DNA from: Enterobacteriaceae bacterium
GTDB lineage: Bacteria > Pseudomonadota > Gammaproteobacteria > Enterobacterales > Enterobacteriaceae
Assembly: GCA_031261005.1 (NCBI GenBank)
Contig: JAISKF010000042.1
Span: forward strand, 1-64,000
Reading direction: 5' to 3'
DNA: 64,000 bases
In this document: positions 51,746 through 62,517 of the stretch, piece by piece
Numbering within the stretch: position 1 is the stretch's first letter
How the letters are laid out: the number at the start of each line of letters is the position of its first letter
The notes under the pieces: generated by a model
What the model was told of the DNA's origin: nothing
Database searches by the model: none
Seen by the model: only the letters and a program-made list of their open reading frames with translations
Made by a program: the position numbers and the translations under genes

Positions 51746-53119
51746 ATGCAGAAGTACATGCGTGAAGCGCGTAATTTATTGGCTTTAGCGATTCCAGTCA
51801 TTGCCGCTCAGTTTTCCCAAACCGCAATGGGTGTTGTTGATACAATTATGGCGGGTGATGTCAGCGCAACGGATATGGCGGCAGTTGCAGTAGGAACATC
51901 AATCTGGCTGCCTGCGATCTTATTCGGTCAAGGTTTACTGATGGCATTAACGCCAGTTATCGCACAATTAAACGGCGCAGGACACCGGCAAAAAATTGCC
52001 CATCAAGTTAATCAATCCATTTGGATGGCAATTGTGATCTCTCTGTTTGTGATGCTGGCATTGCATAACAGCCACTATATCATTGAGCAGATGGAGAATA
52101 TCGACCAGAAATTAGCCGAAGTCACCGTTGGTTATCTGCGCGCTGTTTTGTGGGGCGCGCCTGCTTATTTGCTCTTTCAGGTCTATCGCAGTCAGTGTGA
52201 CGGGTTATCAAAAACCAAGCCAAGCATGGTAATTGGCTTTATCGGACTGCTGGTTAATATTCCGGTTAACTATGTCATGATTCACGGCAAACTAGGCTTT
52301 CCTGCATTGGGCGGCGTTGGCTGTGGCGTAGCAATGGCGGTGGTCTACTGGATTATGTTTATCGCTATCAAGCTGTATGTCCGCTCGGCGCGTTCCCAGA
52401 AAGATATTCTGACTTACAGCAAGTTTGAGCTGCCTTATCTGCCAACCATAAAACGCCTGTTTGACTTAGGGCTGCCGATCGCACTGGCACTGTTTTTTGA
52501 AGTCACTCTGTTTGCGGTTGTCGCGCTGCTGGTTTCACCATTAGGTGTAGTTTCAGTTGCCGGACACCAAATCGCATTAAATTTTAGTAGCTTAGTATTT
52601 GTTCTACCCTTGTCTTTAGGTGTTGCTACATCAATCCGTGTCGGTTTCAAACTTGGTCAGCAAAAAGTTGATGATGCTAAAACCGCTTCTTATACCGGTC
52701 TGGTATTAGGATTATCGTCTGCGGCGATCACCGCGCTGCTTACAGTGATGTTTCGGACTCAAATCGCATTGTTATATAACGATACGCCGGACGTTGTGAT
52801 GATGGCATCACATCTGATGTTACTGGCAGCGATCTATCAATGTTCTGATTCTGTTCAAGTTATTGGCAGCGGTGTTTTGCGCGGTTATAAAGATACGCGC
52901 TCAATCTTCTTTATTACTTTTATCGCTTACTGGTTAATTGGTTTGCCGGTCGGCTATGTATTAGGGCTGACAAACACTATTGTACCAATGATGGGACCAG
53001 CCGGTTTCTGGACAGGATTTATCGCCGGTTTAACCGCCTCTGCTATTATGATGGCGGTGCGTATGCGTTGGTTACAAAAGCAGCCTGATGCCTGGATTCT
53101 AAGTCGTGTACAGCGTTAA
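51746..53119 (+). CDS. mdtK: Multidrug efflux MATE transporter MdtK
   Basis: 457 aa, the same length as E. coli MdtK (NorE/YdhE). Twelve hydrophobic segments in two related halves. Family blocks include the N-terminal [21 protein letters not shown] and [13 protein letters not shown] near 155. Exports cationic drugs and fluoroquinolones with Na+ or H+. AAAAGG precedes the ATG. Divergent from ribC, as in E. coli. Confidence 0.95.
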   Translation: MQKYMREARNLLALAIPVIAAQFSQTAMGVVDTIMAGDVSATDMAAVAVGTSIWLPAILFGQGLLMALTPVIAQLNGAGHRQKIAHQVNQSIWMAIVISLFVMLALHNSHYIIEQMENIDQKLAEVTVGYLRAVLWGAPAYLLFQVYRSQCDGLSKTKPSMVIGFIGLLVNIPVNYVMIHGKLGFPALGGVGCGVAMAVVYWIMFIAIKLYVRSARSQKDILTYSKFELPYLPTIKRLFDLGLPIALALFFEVTLFAVVALLVSPLGVVSVAGHQIALNFSSLVFVLPLSLGVATSIRVGFKLGQQKVDDAKTASYTGLVLGLSSAAITALLTVMFRTQIALLYNDTPDVVMMASHLMLLAAIYQCSDSVQVIGSGVLRGYKDTRSIFFITFIAYWLIGLPVGYVLGLTNTIVPMMGPAGFWTGFIAGLTASAIMMAVRMRWLQKQPDAWILSRVQR

Positions 53120-53294
53120 TCAGTTCTGTTTCAGAAGTTATGAGCAAAAAAGATACCGCATGTGCAGTAACTCACCAATTGATGTACTTACAGCAATAAA
53201 ATCGTTTTTTCTCCTTGCCAGTAAGTCACATCATCGTTAATATTCGTGCGCGTTGTTATTCCGCTCAGGGATATAACGGTGTAAGCATCAAAGT

Positions 53295-53371
53295 GCGTCC
53301 GTAGCTCAGTTGGTTAGAGCACCACCTTGACATGGTGGGGGTCGGTGGTTCGAGTCCACTCGGACGCACCA
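53295..53371 (+). tRNA. valV: tRNA-Val (GAC)
   Basis: 77 nt with CCA encoded. Acceptor GCGTCCG pairs with CGGACGC, D-arm AGCTCAGTTGGTTAGAGC, anticodon loop TTGACAT with GAC at 53329-53331, and TTCGAGT in the T-arm. Position after mdtK is as valV in E. coli. Confidence 0.96.
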
Positions 53372-53398
53372 AATTCTTTAAATATTTAGTTTTTCTAT

Positions 53399-53475
53399 GC
53401 GCCCTTAGCTCAGTTGGTTAGAGCGCCACCTTGACATGGTGGAGGTCGGTGATTCGAGTTCACTAGGGCGCACCA
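53399..53475 (+). tRNA. valW: tRNA-Val (GAC)
   Basis: 77 nt with CCA encoded. Acceptor GCGCCCT/AGGGCGC, anticodon GAC at 53433-53435, TTCGAGT T-loop. 27 bp after the first tRNA, so they form one transcript. The two copies differ mainly in the acceptor and T stems, as valV/valW do in E. coli. Confidence 0.96.
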
Positions 53476-53813
53476 TTCCCCTTTCTGTATTACATTTATT
53501 GCGTTGCCGCGTTTTGAATGGCGGTTTTTTACATCTGATAACTGATTTTAGTTATCAATTACTTCATTATTTTCACATTTAATCATTTTCTTCTAACACG
53601 TTTCCACCTTATAATAGCCAAATTAGCTTGTTGAAAGGTTTCAGCATGACGTCAATGTTATTTTTAGTCGTGTTTAGTCGTAGAAACTGGCGCTATCCTT
53701 TATGTTTCGCAATACTGAAAGAAACCTGAATACATAAGAATTCCTTGTCTGAAGCCTTAATTACAGGCTCTATCTTTCGTCTCACTCAATAATAATTGGT
53801 AGAAGTTATCATT
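53476..53813 (+). promoter_or_regulatory. pykF promoter region with candidate Cra site
   Basis: 338 bp without a gene. TTGAAAGGTTTCAGC at 53631-53645 contains the palindrome TGAAA-GG-TTTCA, close to the Cra (FruR) operator consensus. E. coli pykF is repressed by Cra. The fructose-1-phosphate-sensitive control is therefore probably kept. Confidence 0.55.
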
Positions 53814-55226
53814 ATGAAAAAAACTAAAATCGTATGTACCATTGGTCCAAAAACCGAGTCTGAAGAAGTTCTGGGTAATCTGCTGAGTGCAGGTATGAAT
53901 GTGATGCGTTTGAACTTTTCTCATGGTGATTATGAAGAACATGGTCAGCGCATTACAAATCTGCGCGCGGTATTAGCCAAAACTGGCAGACAAGCGGCGA
54001 TTCTGCTCGATACCAAAGGTCCTGAAATCCGTACCATTAAACTGGAAGACGGTAAAGATGTTGCCCTCGTTGCTGGTCAAACGTTTACGTTTACTACCGA
54101 TCAAAATGTTATTGGTAACAACGAACGCGTCGCTGTCACTTACTCTGGTTTTGCCGAAGACCTGAAAATCGGCAATACCGTATTAGTTGATGATGGATTG
54201 ATCGGCATGGAAGTGACCGCAGTTACCGCTACAGAAGTTATCTGTAAAGTGCTGAACAGCGGAGATCTTGGTGAAAATAAAGGCATCAACCTGCCAAATG
54301 TATCTATTCAACTTCCTGCTTTATCTGAAAAAGATAAAAAAGATCTGGTTTTTGGCTGTGAACAAAACGTTGATTTCATTGCGGCGTCATTTATCCGTAA
54401 ACGTTCTGACGTGCTGGATATTCGTGAACATCTGAAAGCGCACGGCGGTGAGCACATTCAAATCATCTCTAAAATCGAAAATCAGGAAGGTCTGAACAAC
54501 TTCGATGAAATTCTTGAAGCCTCTGATGGCATCATGGTTGCTCGCGGTGATCTGGGGGTTGAAATTCCGGTTGAAGAAGTGATCTTCGCACAGAAAATGA
54601 TGATCTCGAAATGTAATCTGGCGCGTAAAGTTATTATTACGGCAACACAGATGCTTGACTCGATGATTAAAAATCCGCGCCCTACCCGCGCAGAAGCCGG
54701 TGATGTTGCTAATGCCATTCTGGACGGTACTGATGCCGTTATGCTGTCTGGTGAAAGTGCTAAAGGTAAATATCCCGTTGAATCAGTGACTATTATGGCA
54801 AAAATTTGTGAACGCACCGATCGCGTGATGTCTTGCCGTGTTGATACGTTAGCTTCAACAGGAAAACTACGCATTACTGAAGCGGTTTGTCGCGGCGCTG
54901 TAGAAACAGCGGAAAAACTTGATGCAACGCTGATTGTCGTAGCAACGCAAGGCGGTAAATCTGCGAAAGCTGTGCGTAAATATTTCCCTACAGCCCCGAT
55001 TCTGGCTTTAACCACTAACGAAACAACTGCTCATCAATTAGTGCTAAGTAAAGGCATTACCGCACAAGTTGTACATGAAATTGCATCGACTGATGATTTC
55101 TATCGTATTGGTAAAGAAGCCGCTTTAGCGAGTGGTTTAGCTGAAAAGAATGATGTTATCGTTATGGTTTCTGGTGCTTTAGTGGCTAGCGGTACAACTA
55201 ACACCGCCTCCGTGCATATTCTTTAA
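53814..55226 (+). CDS. pykF: Pyruvate kinase I
   Basis: Converts PEP and ADP to pyruvate and ATP; activated by fructose 1,6-bisphosphate. 470 aa, as in E. coli. The start is the ATG for [18 protein letters not shown]; an in-frame start 18 bp upstream would add six residues and has no family support. Active-site blocks: [37 protein letters not shown] and ATQMLDSMI. It opposes PpsA, also in this window. Confidence 0.96.
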   Translation: MKKTKIVCTIGPKTESEEVLGNLLSAGMNVMRLNFSHGDYEEHGQRITNLRAVLAKTGRQAAILLDTKGPEIRTIKLEDGKDVALVAGQTFTFTTDQNVIGNNERVAVTYSGFAEDLKIGNTVLVDDGLIGMEVTAVTATEVICKVLNSGDLGENKGINLPNVSIQLPALSEKDKKDLVFGCEQNVDFIAASFIRKRSDVLDIREHLKAHGGEHIQIISKIENQEGLNNFDEILEASDGIMVARGDLGVEIPVEEVIFAQKMMISKCNLARKVIITATQMLDSMIKNPRPTRAEAGDVANAILDGTDAVMLSGESAKGKYPVESVTIMAKICERTDRVMSCRVDTLASTGKLRITEAVCRGAVETAEKLDATLIVVATQGGKSAKAVRKYFPTAPILALTTNETTAHQLVLSKGITAQVVHEIASTDDFYRIGKEAALASGLAEKNDVIVMVSGALVASGTTNTASVHIL

Positions 55227-55263
55227 GCAGTCAAGAAAAATATTTCACCAGAAGTTAAAAATT

Positions 55264-55307
55264 TATTCTCATTCCAAAAAAGTTTGTGTAATACTTATAT
55301 GGCTACA
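55264..55307 (+). promoter_or_regulatory. Candidate lpp promoter
   Basis: GTGTAATACTTATATGGCTACATG at 55286-55309 closely parallels the E. coli lpp -10 and start-site region (TATAATACTTG...GCTACATGG). The -35 region is A+T rich and not clear-cut. The start would give a leader of about 38 nt with GAGGAT before the ATG. Confidence 0.5.
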
Positions 55308-55341
55308 TGCAAAAAAGTTAATTTAAATTGAGGATGTAAAT

Positions 55342-55551
55342 ATGAACCGTACTAAACTGGTACTGGGTGCTGTAATCTTAGGTGCTACTCTGTTAGCTGG
55401 TTGTGCAAAAGACACTTCTGCTACTGACAGCAAACTGAACCAACTGATCAGCGATGTTGCTGCTTTACGTTCTGATGTACAAGTTGCTAAAGATGAAGCA
55501 GCACGTGCTAACCAACGTTTAGACAACCTGACCCGTTCTTACAAGAAATAA
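55342..55551 (+). CDS. lpp: Major outer-membrane (Braun) lipoprotein, short form
   Basis: 69 aa. A signal peptide with lipobox LLAG-C gives Cys21 as the mature N-terminus. The mature chain is 49 residues against 58 in E. coli Lpp. The C-terminal part ([20 protein letters not shown]) is nearly identical, and the terminal Lys for covalent linkage to peptidoglycan is present (YKK). The lost residues come from the N-terminal coiled-coil heptads. Followed by a strong terminator and, convergently, by an L,D-transpeptidase gene. Confidence 0.93.
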   Translation: MNRTKLVLGAVILGATLLAGCAKDTSATDSKLNQLISDVAALRSDVQVAKDEAARANQRLDNLTRSYKK

Positions 55552-55566
55552 TATTTCTTCGTAAGG

Positions 55567-55598
55567 AAAATGGCGCACAATGTGCGCCATTTTTTTTG
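55567..55598 (+). terminator. Rho-independent terminator of lpp
   Basis: A 12-bp perfect stem AAAATGGCGCAC (55567-55578) / GTGCGCCATTTT (55582-55593) with eight T residues, typical of a highly expressed gene. Confidence 0.95.
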
Positions 55599-55903
55599 CT
55601 CTGCTTTCAAGATATTAACCTATTTCCTGCCTCTGGTTCTGATTAGCCAATATCCCTTTCCCAAATATCAAATAAAAGCTGTAGCGCAACCTGTAAGACG
55701 ATTTAACGAAAAGCTACGTTATTACTAATTAAATTAAAAACACGCGTATATTAATTTCTACGCGCTTATTTGCACTACTTCTAATAAATAATTTACGCTA
55801 TTTTATTAGAATAAAATAAATAAACAGCTATATGAAATATGATAAAAAAGAGATAAAGGAATAAATGAACATTATTTTCAGAAGAAAAATATTAGCAGAT
55901 GTA
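55599..55903. other. AT-rich gap between lpp and ldtE
   Basis: About 300 bp without a gene. Only a weak inverted repeat, CGCGTA...TACGCG, near 55743-55766 stands out. Confidence 0.35.
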
Positions 55904-55936
55904 AAAACGCGGCAGGAAATCCCCCTGCCGCGTTTT
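55904..55936. terminator. Terminator downstream of ldtE
   Basis: AAAACGCGGCAGG (55904-55916) pairs with CCTGCCGCGTTTT (55924-55936). A-run before and T-run after make it usable from both strands. It lies 28 bp beyond the ldtE stop codon. Confidence 0.85.
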
Positions 55937-55963
55937 ATTTTGGTGTTACTTATCGCCAGATGA

Positions 55964-56887
55964 TTAGTGGTTTACTTGTAGCGGTAAACCTGAACGGCGT
56001 TTAATTTCAGCATTAACTTTGGCGCTGTTCGTCTCTGGATTATTGATAAACGCAGATTCGCTGCTTGAAACATAAATCGGCAGCGTTTGCGGATCATCAT
56101 TTTCAGAGCGAGATAGCGGCTGATGAACTTCTACGTAGCGATTGCCGTCTGGCTCAACAGTGCTTTTGATTGGTTCATTGACGATCTGAACGCGCGTACC
56201 AACCGGCACAGTATTGAATAGTTCTTCAATATCAAATGGACGCAAGCGGATACAACCGGAACTTACACGCATACCAATACCAAAATCAGCATTTGTCCCG
56301 TGAATCAGATAAGTACCGCCAGCAGCAGCCATACGCAGCGCAAACAGCCCCATTGGATTATCAGGACCCGCCGGAGTTACTGCTGGTAAAATGATGCCTT
56401 GTGATGCGTAAATTTTACGAATATTGGCTGTTGGAATCCAAGTCGGATTCGCTCTGCGCTCGATGATTTGTGTTGTCATCACCGGTGTATCACGACCTAA
56501 CTGACCGATACCAATCGGGTAAACCATCACGCTGTTTTTACCTTTTGGATAGTAGTAAAGACGCAGTTCAGAAAGATTGATAACAATACCTTCGTGCGGC
56601 GTCTCCGGCAGGATCATCTGTAAAGGAAGAATAAGTTCTGAACCTGGTTTAGGTAACAGAGGATCAACATCAGGATTGGCTTCCAGCATTGCAATCAAGC
56701 CAATTTGATAATCTGACGCGATTCTTTCCAGTGAACGCCCATCATTAGGCACGATTACTACTCGATTCTCACCGATTAAACGGCTACCTGATGGCGGCAA
56801 CGGATACTCCATCGCCTGAGCAACGCTAACCTGACTAATGAATAGTATTGCCAACACAGCCTTACAAACTGCAAAAACACGGTTCAT
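55964..56887 (-). CDS. ldtE: L,D-transpeptidase (LdtE/YnhG type)
   Basis: 307 aa. A signal peptide (MNRVFAVCKAVLAILFISQV, then SVAQA) directs it to the periplasm. A LysM-like segment covers about 43-94, and a YkuD domain about 98-235 has His196 and the catalytic Cys212 in HGT...SSGCIR. E. coli LdtD/LdtE make 3-3 peptidoglycan cross-links, and the ErfK/YbiS/YcfS paralogues attach Lpp. The place next to pykF-lpp is that of ynhG, so LdtE is the best name. A role in linking Lpp cannot be excluded. Confidence 0.88.
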   Translation of the reverse strand: MNRVFAVCKAVLAILFISQVSVAQAMEYPLPPSGSRLIGENRVVIVPNDGRSLERIASDYQIGLIAMLEANPDVDPLLPKPGSELILPLQMILPETPHEGIVINLSELRLYYYPKGKNSVMVYPIGIGQLGRDTPVMTTQIIERRANPTWIPTANIRKIYASQGIILPAVTPAGPDNPMGLFALRMAAAGGTYLIHGTNADFGIGMRVSSGCIRLRPFDIEELFNTVPVGTRVQIVNEPIKSTVEPDGNRYVEVHQPLSRSENDDPQTLPIYVSSSESAFINNPETNSAKVNAEIKRRSGLPLQVNH

Positions 56888-57245
56888 TCTTAGTTCCTAA
56901 ACTTCCACTTGGTATAAGTTAAATTGTCTGACTTACCTGTTATAGCCTACGAGGATCGCCAGCGATTTACAGCATAGCTGGATATTATGTCTCAAAACAA
57001 AATATACATATAGAGATGCTACCTGCTGCCAGATAAAAAAATAATCAATTTTTTTATTCATCATGTTACAGCAATGCAATTACTGTCGTATACTCAAGAT
57101 AAATCATTATGATTTATAAAGAAAAAATAAGATTTTGTGCAATATAGTTCACAATCCGCTAACATTAAAATAATTTGCAATATCCAAAATATTTTTACTG
57201 AATCAGGATAAATCAACTTTACACAGAATATATTGGGAGACCATC
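56888..57245. promoter_or_regulatory. Divergent ldtE/tpx promoter region
   Basis: 358 bp without a gene. A good sigma70-like promoter for tpx is TTACAG (57066-57071), a 17-bp spacer, and TATACT (57089-57094). The tpx leader would be about 145 nt, ending in TTGGGAGACC before the ATG. Confidence 0.45.
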
Positions 57246-57749
57246 ATGACACAAATCGTTTATAGACAAGGCAACCCTGTAACCGTTGCCGGACAGCTAC
57301 CAAAAGCGGGTGAAAATGCTAAACCATTTACTCTCGTGGACAAAGATCTTGCCGACGTTACCCTCACCGCCTATGCAGGTAAACGCAAAGTGCTTAACAT
57401 TTTTCCTAGCATTGATACTGGTGTTTGCGCGACATCGGTGCGTACCTTTAATAAACTGGTTGGCGATCTGGAAAACACCGTCGTGTTATGTATTTCTGCT
57501 GATTTACCATTCGCGCAAGCGCGTTTCTGCGGCGCAGAAGGCTTGGATCATGTCGTTACCCTGTCCACTTTCCGCAATCCAGAATTCAAACAAGATTATG
57601 GTGTTGGCATTCTTGACGGTGCTCGTCGCGGATTAACCACACGCGCCGTTGTGGTGATCGATACCAACGACAAAGTGATCTACAGCGAATTAGTCGAAGA
57701 TATTTCTCACGAACCTAACTATGAAGCGGCGTTGGCTGTATTAAGATAA
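57246..57749 (+). CDS. tpx: Thiol peroxidase
   Basis: A 167-aa atypical 2-Cys peroxiredoxin that reduces lipid hydroperoxides with thioredoxin. Peroxidatic Cys61 in TGVCATSV and resolving Cys95 in ARFCGAEG are at the positions of the E. coli protein. Cys82 is also conserved. Strong GGGAG site upstream. Convergent with tyrR, as in E. coli. Confidence 0.96.
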   Translation: MTQIVYRQGNPVTVAGQLPKAGENAKPFTLVDKDLADVTLTAYAGKRKVLNIFPSIDTGVCATSVRTFNKLVGDLENTVVLCISADLPFAQARFCGAEGLDHVVTLSTFRNPEFKQDYGVGILDGARRGLTTRAVVVIDTNDKVIYSELVEDISHEPNYEAALAVLR

Positions 57750-57765
57750 CCAATTGAAATAACAA

Positions 57766-57868
57766 TGTTTTATCGTATGGGACGATGACCTGTCGCCCCT
57801 GCGAAAAATCATATAATCATTTGAAATTTATTGTAAAAATATAATTTCTTATCCGAAGTTCAAGTTTA
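57766..57868 (+). repeat. Dispersed composite repeat, copy o
   Basis: ATGGGACGATGACCTGTCGCCCC hairpin, then AATCATATAATCATTTGAAA and a terminus TTCTTATCCGAAGTTCAAGTT. Located between convergent tpx and tyrR. Confidence 0.7.
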
Positions 57869-57876
57869 TTAGATAC

Positions 57877-57905
57877 AAAAAAAGAGCCTGACTCGGCTCT
57901 TTTCG
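57877..57905. terminator. Bidirectional terminator between tpx and tyrR
   Basis: AAAAGAGCC (57880-57888) pairs with GGCTCTTTT (57895-57903), with A runs before and T runs after. It lies 18 bp past the tyrR stop codon. Confidence 0.88.
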
Positions 57906-57920
57906 TTTTTCTGCGGATCT

Positions 57921-59495
57921 TTATTCGTTCTCTTCCGTTGCCCGCGTAGGGTGACTTAGCCCATATTCCCGCAGCTTATTGGCAATCGCGGTATGCGATA
58001 CGCCCAATCTTTTCGCCAGTTTCCGCGTACTCGGATAGCTGCCGTACAACTGCGTCAGAACAGAACACTCAAAACGTTTGCAAATCTCATCTAGCGAACC
58101 GTCCATAATGTCATTGTTTAACATCATTTCTGTTGAGATTTCCGGCAGGACAATATCTTTCGCTTGCAGCACGTTTCCCTCTAGCTGAGTAACACTGCGA
58201 TACAACACATTTTTAAGCTGACGCACATTACCAGGCCAACCGTACTGCGTTAATAGCGGGATAAGATCAGACGATAATTTCGGACGCGAGACGCCAAGCT
58301 GATCGGCAAACAGCGTAATAAACTGCTCAGTTAACGGCATAATATCAGGAATTCGCTCACGCAGCGGCGGAATGGTTAATGTCAGCACATTCAGACGATA
58401 GTAGAGATCTTCTCGAAACAATCCCTGACTCACCAGATTAAACAAACTTTTTTGTGTCGCACAGATAACCCGCACATCAACATAAACTTCTTTATCTTCT
58501 CCAACGCGGCGGAAAGTCCCATCATTCAAAAAACGCAGCAGTTTTGCCTGCATCTTCGGCGACATTTCGCTGATGTTATCAAGCAGAACTGACCCACCAT
58601 TTGCCTGTTCAAAAAAACCTTTTTTGCATTCTGCAACCGTTGGATAAGTTGTCCCGCCATGACCAAATAATTCACTCTCCACCACATCGTCCGGCAATGA
58701 CGCACAGTTAATTGCTAAAAACGGTTGCTCCCGCCGCGCACTGCGCTGATGACAGGCTTGCGCCAACATATCTTTACCTGTACCGGTATCACCAAGAATC
58801 AATAATGGTACATCTAGCATTGCCAGCTTATTCGCTTGCTCAATCAACTGCTTCATTTTGCTGCTGACAGCCACTATCTGCCCAAACGCATTGTTATCCG
58901 TGACATTTTTATTCTGCAACTGGCGACCAATACGAGCCGCTGATTTCAGAACAATCACTCCGCCAGTCACTTCTTTGGTCTGATTATCTTCGCCGCTTTG
59001 ATAAATCGGCATAATATCCATCAGATAATCCTGTCCGCGCACAATCACGCGCTCAGTATGAGAACTGAGGTTATCGCCCTCCAAGTGCCGCAAAAAGTTA
59101 TAACCGCTTAATAAACTCGATGCGGTTTGCGTCAAAATTTTCTCTTCCGACAGCCCAAATAACATCAGCGCCGCATGATTTGCCAGATCGACTTTCCCCT
59201 TGAGATCAATAGAAACAACCGGCTCTGGCAGCGACTCCAATAACGCCTGTAATGCTCTCAATCGCTGCTCTGACGGCATATAAGACACCGTACGCACATC
59301 AATAACACCAGTAGTACGCCGAATATTAACCATCAACGCACTAAACACATCAAAATCAATCGAGGGGAAGTTAAGGTAAATTTTGCCGCTGACATCAATT
59401 TCAATGCCGCGCAGATCAAGATTACGTGTAACGAGCAGATCAAGTAACTCATGGGTTAAACCCAGCCGATCTTCACAAAGAACTTCAAGACGCAT
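57921..59495 (-). CDS. tyrR: Aromatic amino acid regulator TyrR
   Basis: 524 aa. An N-terminal ACT domain (1-70), PAS domain (about 80-185), AAA+ domain with Walker A GDTGTGKD at 235-242, and a C-terminal Fis-type HTH (STRKLAKRLGVSHTAIANKL). The GAFTGA loop of sigma54 activators is absent, as in other TyrR proteins, so it regulates sigma70 promoters of tyrosine, phenylalanine and tryptophan synthesis and uptake genes. Slightly longer than E. coli TyrR (513). Confidence 0.95.
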   Translation of the reverse strand: MRLEVLCEDRLGLTHELLDLLVTRNLDLRGIEIDVSGKIYLNFPSIDFDVFSALMVNIRRTTGVIDVRTVSYMPSEQRLRALQALLESLPEPVVSIDLKGKVDLANHAALMLFGLSEEKILTQTASSLLSGYNFLRHLEGDNLSSHTERVIVRGQDYLMDIMPIYQSGEDNQTKEVTGGVIVLKSAARIGRQLQNKNVTDNNAFGQIVAVSSKMKQLIEQANKLAMLDVPLLILGDTGTGKDMLAQACHQRSARREQPFLAINCASLPDDVVESELFGHGGTTYPTVAECKKGFFEQANGGSVLLDNISEMSPKMQAKLLRFLNDGTFRRVGEDKEVYVDVRVICATQKSLFNLVSQGLFREDLYYRLNVLTLTIPPLRERIPDIMPLTEQFITLFADQLGVSRPKLSSDLIPLLTQYGWPGNVRQLKNVLYRSVTQLEGNVLQAKDIVLPEISTEMMLNNDIMDGSLDEICKRFECSVLTQLYGSYPSTRKLAKRLGVSHTAIANKLREYGLSHPTRATEENE

Positions 59496-59828
59496 GGTGA
59501 ATAGCCTTGTTTAACAAACGGGACAGGATAGAACAGAAAAATATGACGAATATCATACATGCTGGATAAAGGTATATGAAGTCAGGTGTCACAAAAAGTT
59601 GACAGTGCTAACAGAAACTCACAGATTATTGGTGCGGATCAGAACATTTTAATAATTAACGTCTGTTTTAGATAAGAAAAAGATAAAAACATATTGATAA
59701 TAAAGAATAATTTGTAGGAGCGGCAATCTGCCGCCCGCATTAACAACACGGTGAGGTTACGAGCGACAGATTGTCGCCCGTAAACAAAGATCATTGTTAA
59801 TTAAGCTATTCAGTATTATTTCTATTGA
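59496..59828. other. tyrR-ycjF gap with repeat copy p
   Basis: 333 bp. The tyrR promoter lies at the right of its start codon; the remainder is mostly repeat copy p. No gene or TyrR box was seen. Confidence 0.45.
59656..59800 (+). repeat. Dispersed composite repeat, copy p
   Basis: TTAACGTCTGTTTTAGATAA terminus, the arm ATATTGATAATAAAGAATAA, hairpin GGAGCGGCAATCTGCCGCCC, CATTAACAACACGGTGAGG, and a second hairpin GAGCGACAGATTGTCGCCC. The distal arm is degenerate. Confidence 0.75.
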
Positions 59829-60887
59829 TTATTTTTCCGCTCCACCTTTCGGCAACTTACTCTTTAACTGGCTCAAAAGCTGAGTACGAAAATCCCCTAA
59901 ACGTGGTTTGTCATTGTCCAGCCACGGCAGCGGACGGCATAATTCCATCGCTTTAATGCCTAAACGCGCGGTGAGTAAACCCGCACCAATACCTTGCGCT
60001 GCGCGGGTTGATAAACGAGCAGTAATGTCTTGCGAGATCCAATCCATACCCACTTCACGGATCAACTCCGATGCACCGGCAAAAGCGATATTCAGCAGCA
60101 CCAGTTTAAATAAGCGAATCCGGCTGAAATAACCCAGTTGGATACCATAAATATTAGCGATGCGATTAATCAAGCGCAGATTGCGCCACGCGATAAACGC
60201 CATATCAACAATAGCCAATGGACTAACTGCAATCATCAACGCCGATTCAGCGGCAGAGCTGCTAATTTCACGCCGTGCCTGTTGATCTAACACAGGCTGC
60301 ACTAATTTGGCATACAACAAAACTACTTCGCGATCATTCTGCGTTTCATGCAGCGAAGCCAGCCAACGCTGCAACGCGGGGTGGTTATTATCAATACCGG
60401 CTTGTACTGCCAGCTTTTCGCAGAATTCGCGCCCTTTGCCTAATGCGTGACTGTGTAACAATTCACGAGCAACATCACGTTCTTCAGCCCGTTCCCGTAA
60501 ATGGTACAACCTGCGCCATTCTGTTACGACAGAACCCACGCCAGCAATAACAATGATCGCGCCTGCGCTATAAGCACCTAACGTAATCCACTCTTGCTGC
60601 TGAATTGCCGCAGAGATGCGATAAACACCCTGAGCAATCACGCTTACACCAAACAACCCTAAACCGAACATCACCATTTTGCGCCATAAACTGCCCTTTG
60701 GTTTCAGCGCATTCATGATGATACCTTCCGCTTCGCCCTCCTCCTGTTCCTCTTCAATTTCTGGTGCGGAAGGATAAAAATTCTCAGCATCTTGCGGATT
60801 AAACTGTAGATTGCTGCGTAATACCGGTTTCTCTTCCTGTATTAACGGCTCGTCAAACGTTACGCGCCCTTTGAGCGGTTCATTCAT
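59829..60887 (-). CDS. ycjF: YcjF family inner-membrane protein (UPF0283/DUF697)
   Basis: 352 aa. An acidic N-terminal domain ([12 protein letters not shown] near 43-54) is followed by two membrane helices at about 70-120. A C-terminal DUF697 domain has further hydrophobic segments near 215-275. Function unknown; it belongs to the PspF regulon in related bacteria and is co-transcribed with ycjX, with which it overlaps by 4 bp. Confidence 0.92.
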   Translation of the reverse strand: MNEPLKGRVTFDEPLIQEEKPVLRSNLQFNPQDAENFYPSAPEIEEEQEEGEAEGIIMNALKPKGSLWRKMVMFGLGLFGVSVIAQGVYRISAAIQQQEWITLGAYSAGAIIVIAGVGSVVTEWRRLYHLRERAEERDVARELLHSHALGKGREFCEKLAVQAGIDNNHPALQRWLASLHETQNDREVVLLYAKLVQPVLDQQARREISSSAAESALMIAVSPLAIVDMAFIAWRNLRLINRIANIYGIQLGYFSRIRLFKLVLLNIAFAGASELIREVGMDWISQDITARLSTRAAQGIGAGLLTARLGIKAMELCRPLPWLDNDKPRLGDFRTQLLSQLKSKLPKGGAEK

Positions 60888-62281
60888 CGCAGCTTATCTC
60901 CTAATAAAAACTCCATTACTGCATCAAGGCGAATATGCGGTAACGGCGTATCAATACTCATCGGTTTAGGGCGGAATTCATCAAAATAGAATCCTTGATG
61001 CTGCCAAAAAGAGGGTTTAGGCAAGCGAGCTGGCACTTCACCGGGATACACAGTTAACGGCTCACCATCATTAAGTCGATAGCCTTTTAATGCCGGAACG
61101 CGCGCACCTTGATGTTCAATCATGCCGCTGTCGGTCGCTTGAACCGAAGCCAGACCAACGCAATCCATACTAATGCCCTCAAATGCAGCATTTTGCCAAG
61201 CCTCTTGCACTAACTGCTGTAGCAGCGAGACTAAATTTGCATGTTGATCCGGCGTAATATGATCCGCTTTACTGGCAGCAAACATTAATTTATCGATACA
61301 TGGTGCAAATAAACGCCTCAATATCGTGCGCTGACCATAATGAAAACTCTGCATTAATTGCGTTAATGCCAAACGCATATCATTGAACGCCTGCGAGCCG
61401 CTATTTAATGGTTGCAGACAATCGACCAGCACGATTTGGCGATCGAATTTCATAAAGTGATCTTTATAAAATCCCTTAACAATATGTTGGCAATAGTAGT
61501 CATAACGCGCTTTTAACATGCCCCAATTAGTACGTTTATCCGCCAGCGCCAGTTTGTTCTCATTATGGGGGTGAATATCTGTCCACGGGAAAAATTGCAG
61601 CGCGGGAGCGCCCGCTAAATCACTCGGCAGCACAAAACGTCCGGGCTGAATGAAGTGCAGCCCCTCTTTTTTGCAATGTAAAAGATAAAGGCTATATTCA
61701 TGAGCAATATCCGCCAGTAAATTCTCGTCGGCTGGCGCTAAAGGATCACATTTAGCACACAGATTCAACCACGCTTTCGCCCATGTTGCGCGTTCTCCCT
61801 GCCGTATGCTGTTCATGTGATGCGACCATTGCAGGTAGCTTTGTTCCAGCATCGGTAAATCCAGCAGCCATTCACCGGGATAATCGATAATGTCCAGATA
61901 CAGCGTGGAATGAGTAGTGAAATGACGCAGTAACGAATCATTAGAGCGAAAACGCAAAGCCAGCCGGATTTCGCTAACACCGCGTGTTGGCGTTGGCCAG
62001 CTTGGCGGCGTGCCGTAAAGCGATGCTAAACCCTCATCGTAATTAAAACGGGGAATGCCTAAATCTCGCTGCGGTATACGTTTTACGCCGAGCAAACGCT
62101 CTTCTCGCACTGCTGAAAACAGCGGCAAACGCGCACCGTTATTCACATTCAGCAATTGATTCACTAATGACGTGATAAATGCCGTTTTTCCGCTGCGGCT
62201 TAATCCTGTCACCGCCAATGTTAAATGGCGATCCAAGCCACGGTTTACCAGTGAATTAATCTCATTTTGCAATCGTTTCAT
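60884..62281 (-). CDS. ycjX: YcjX family P-loop protein (DUF463)
   Basis: 465 aa, equal to E. coli YcjX. A GTPase-like P-loop GLSRSGKT at residues 26-33, DYPGEW as a Walker-B-like/switch motif, and [10 protein letters not shown] further on. Part of the phage-shock regulon but of unknown function. The start ATG for [10 protein letters not shown] matches the family; an upstream frame adds 21 residues. It overlaps pspD by 20 bp, so psp and ycj genes form one operon here. Confidence 0.93.
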   Translation of the reverse strand: MKRLQNEINSLVNRGLDRHLTLAVTGLSRSGKTAFITSLVNQLLNVNNGARLPLFSAVREERLLGVKRIPQRDLGIPRFNYDEGLASLYGTPPSWPTPTRGVSEIRLALRFRSNDSLLRHFTTHSTLYLDIIDYPGEWLLDLPMLEQSYLQWSHHMNSIRQGERATWAKAWLNLCAKCDPLAPADENLLADIAHEYSLYLLHCKKEGLHFIQPGRFVLPSDLAGAPALQFFPWTDIHPHNENKLALADKRTNWGMLKARYDYYCQHIVKGFYKDHFMKFDRQIVLVDCLQPLNSGSQAFNDMRLALTQLMQSFHYGQRTILRRLFAPCIDKLMFAASKADHITPDQHANLVSLLQQLVQEAWQNAAFEGISMDCVGLASVQATDSGMIEHQGARVPALKGYRLNDGEPLTVYPGEVPARLPKPSFWQHQGFYFDEFRPKPMSIDTPLPHIRLDAVMEFLLGDKLR

Positions 62282-62492
62282 TCGCAGCCTTAGCCGGGCG
62301 AGAGGCAACCGAGCCAAACAGTTTTCGCAACAGCGGCTCACCAAACATGACCAGTAACAAACGCACCGGACGCCATAACTTGCTTTTCAATAGAAAGGAT
62401 AGCACCAACGCTGGCGCATACGACCGCCCGAACAAGAATAATAACGCACTAACGGATTGAATAAGCCCCCGCATTTTTACTGATTTCTGCAT
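62262..62492 (-). CDS. pspD: Phage shock protein D
   Basis: A 76-aa basic, hydrophobic protein with the pattern LLFLFGRSYAPALVLSF...RRPVRLLL-type (RPVRLLLVMFGEPLLRKLF), like E. coli PspD (73 aa) although weakly conserved. A peripheral inner-membrane protein of the Psp response. Lies between pspC and ycjX and overlaps the latter. Identity rests on position and length as much as on sequence. Confidence 0.75.
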   Translation of the reverse strand: MQKSVKMRGLIQSVSALLFLFGRSYAPALVLSFLLKSKLWRPVRLLLVMFGEPLLRKLFGSVASRPAKAANETIAK

Positions 62493-62517
62493 TATTGATT
62501 GCTCCTTACTATTTTTT

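Noticed and set aside
62282..62344. N-terminal extension of YcjX
   Set aside because: The 21 extra residues overlap pspD coding sequence, and YcjX orthologues begin at MKRL.
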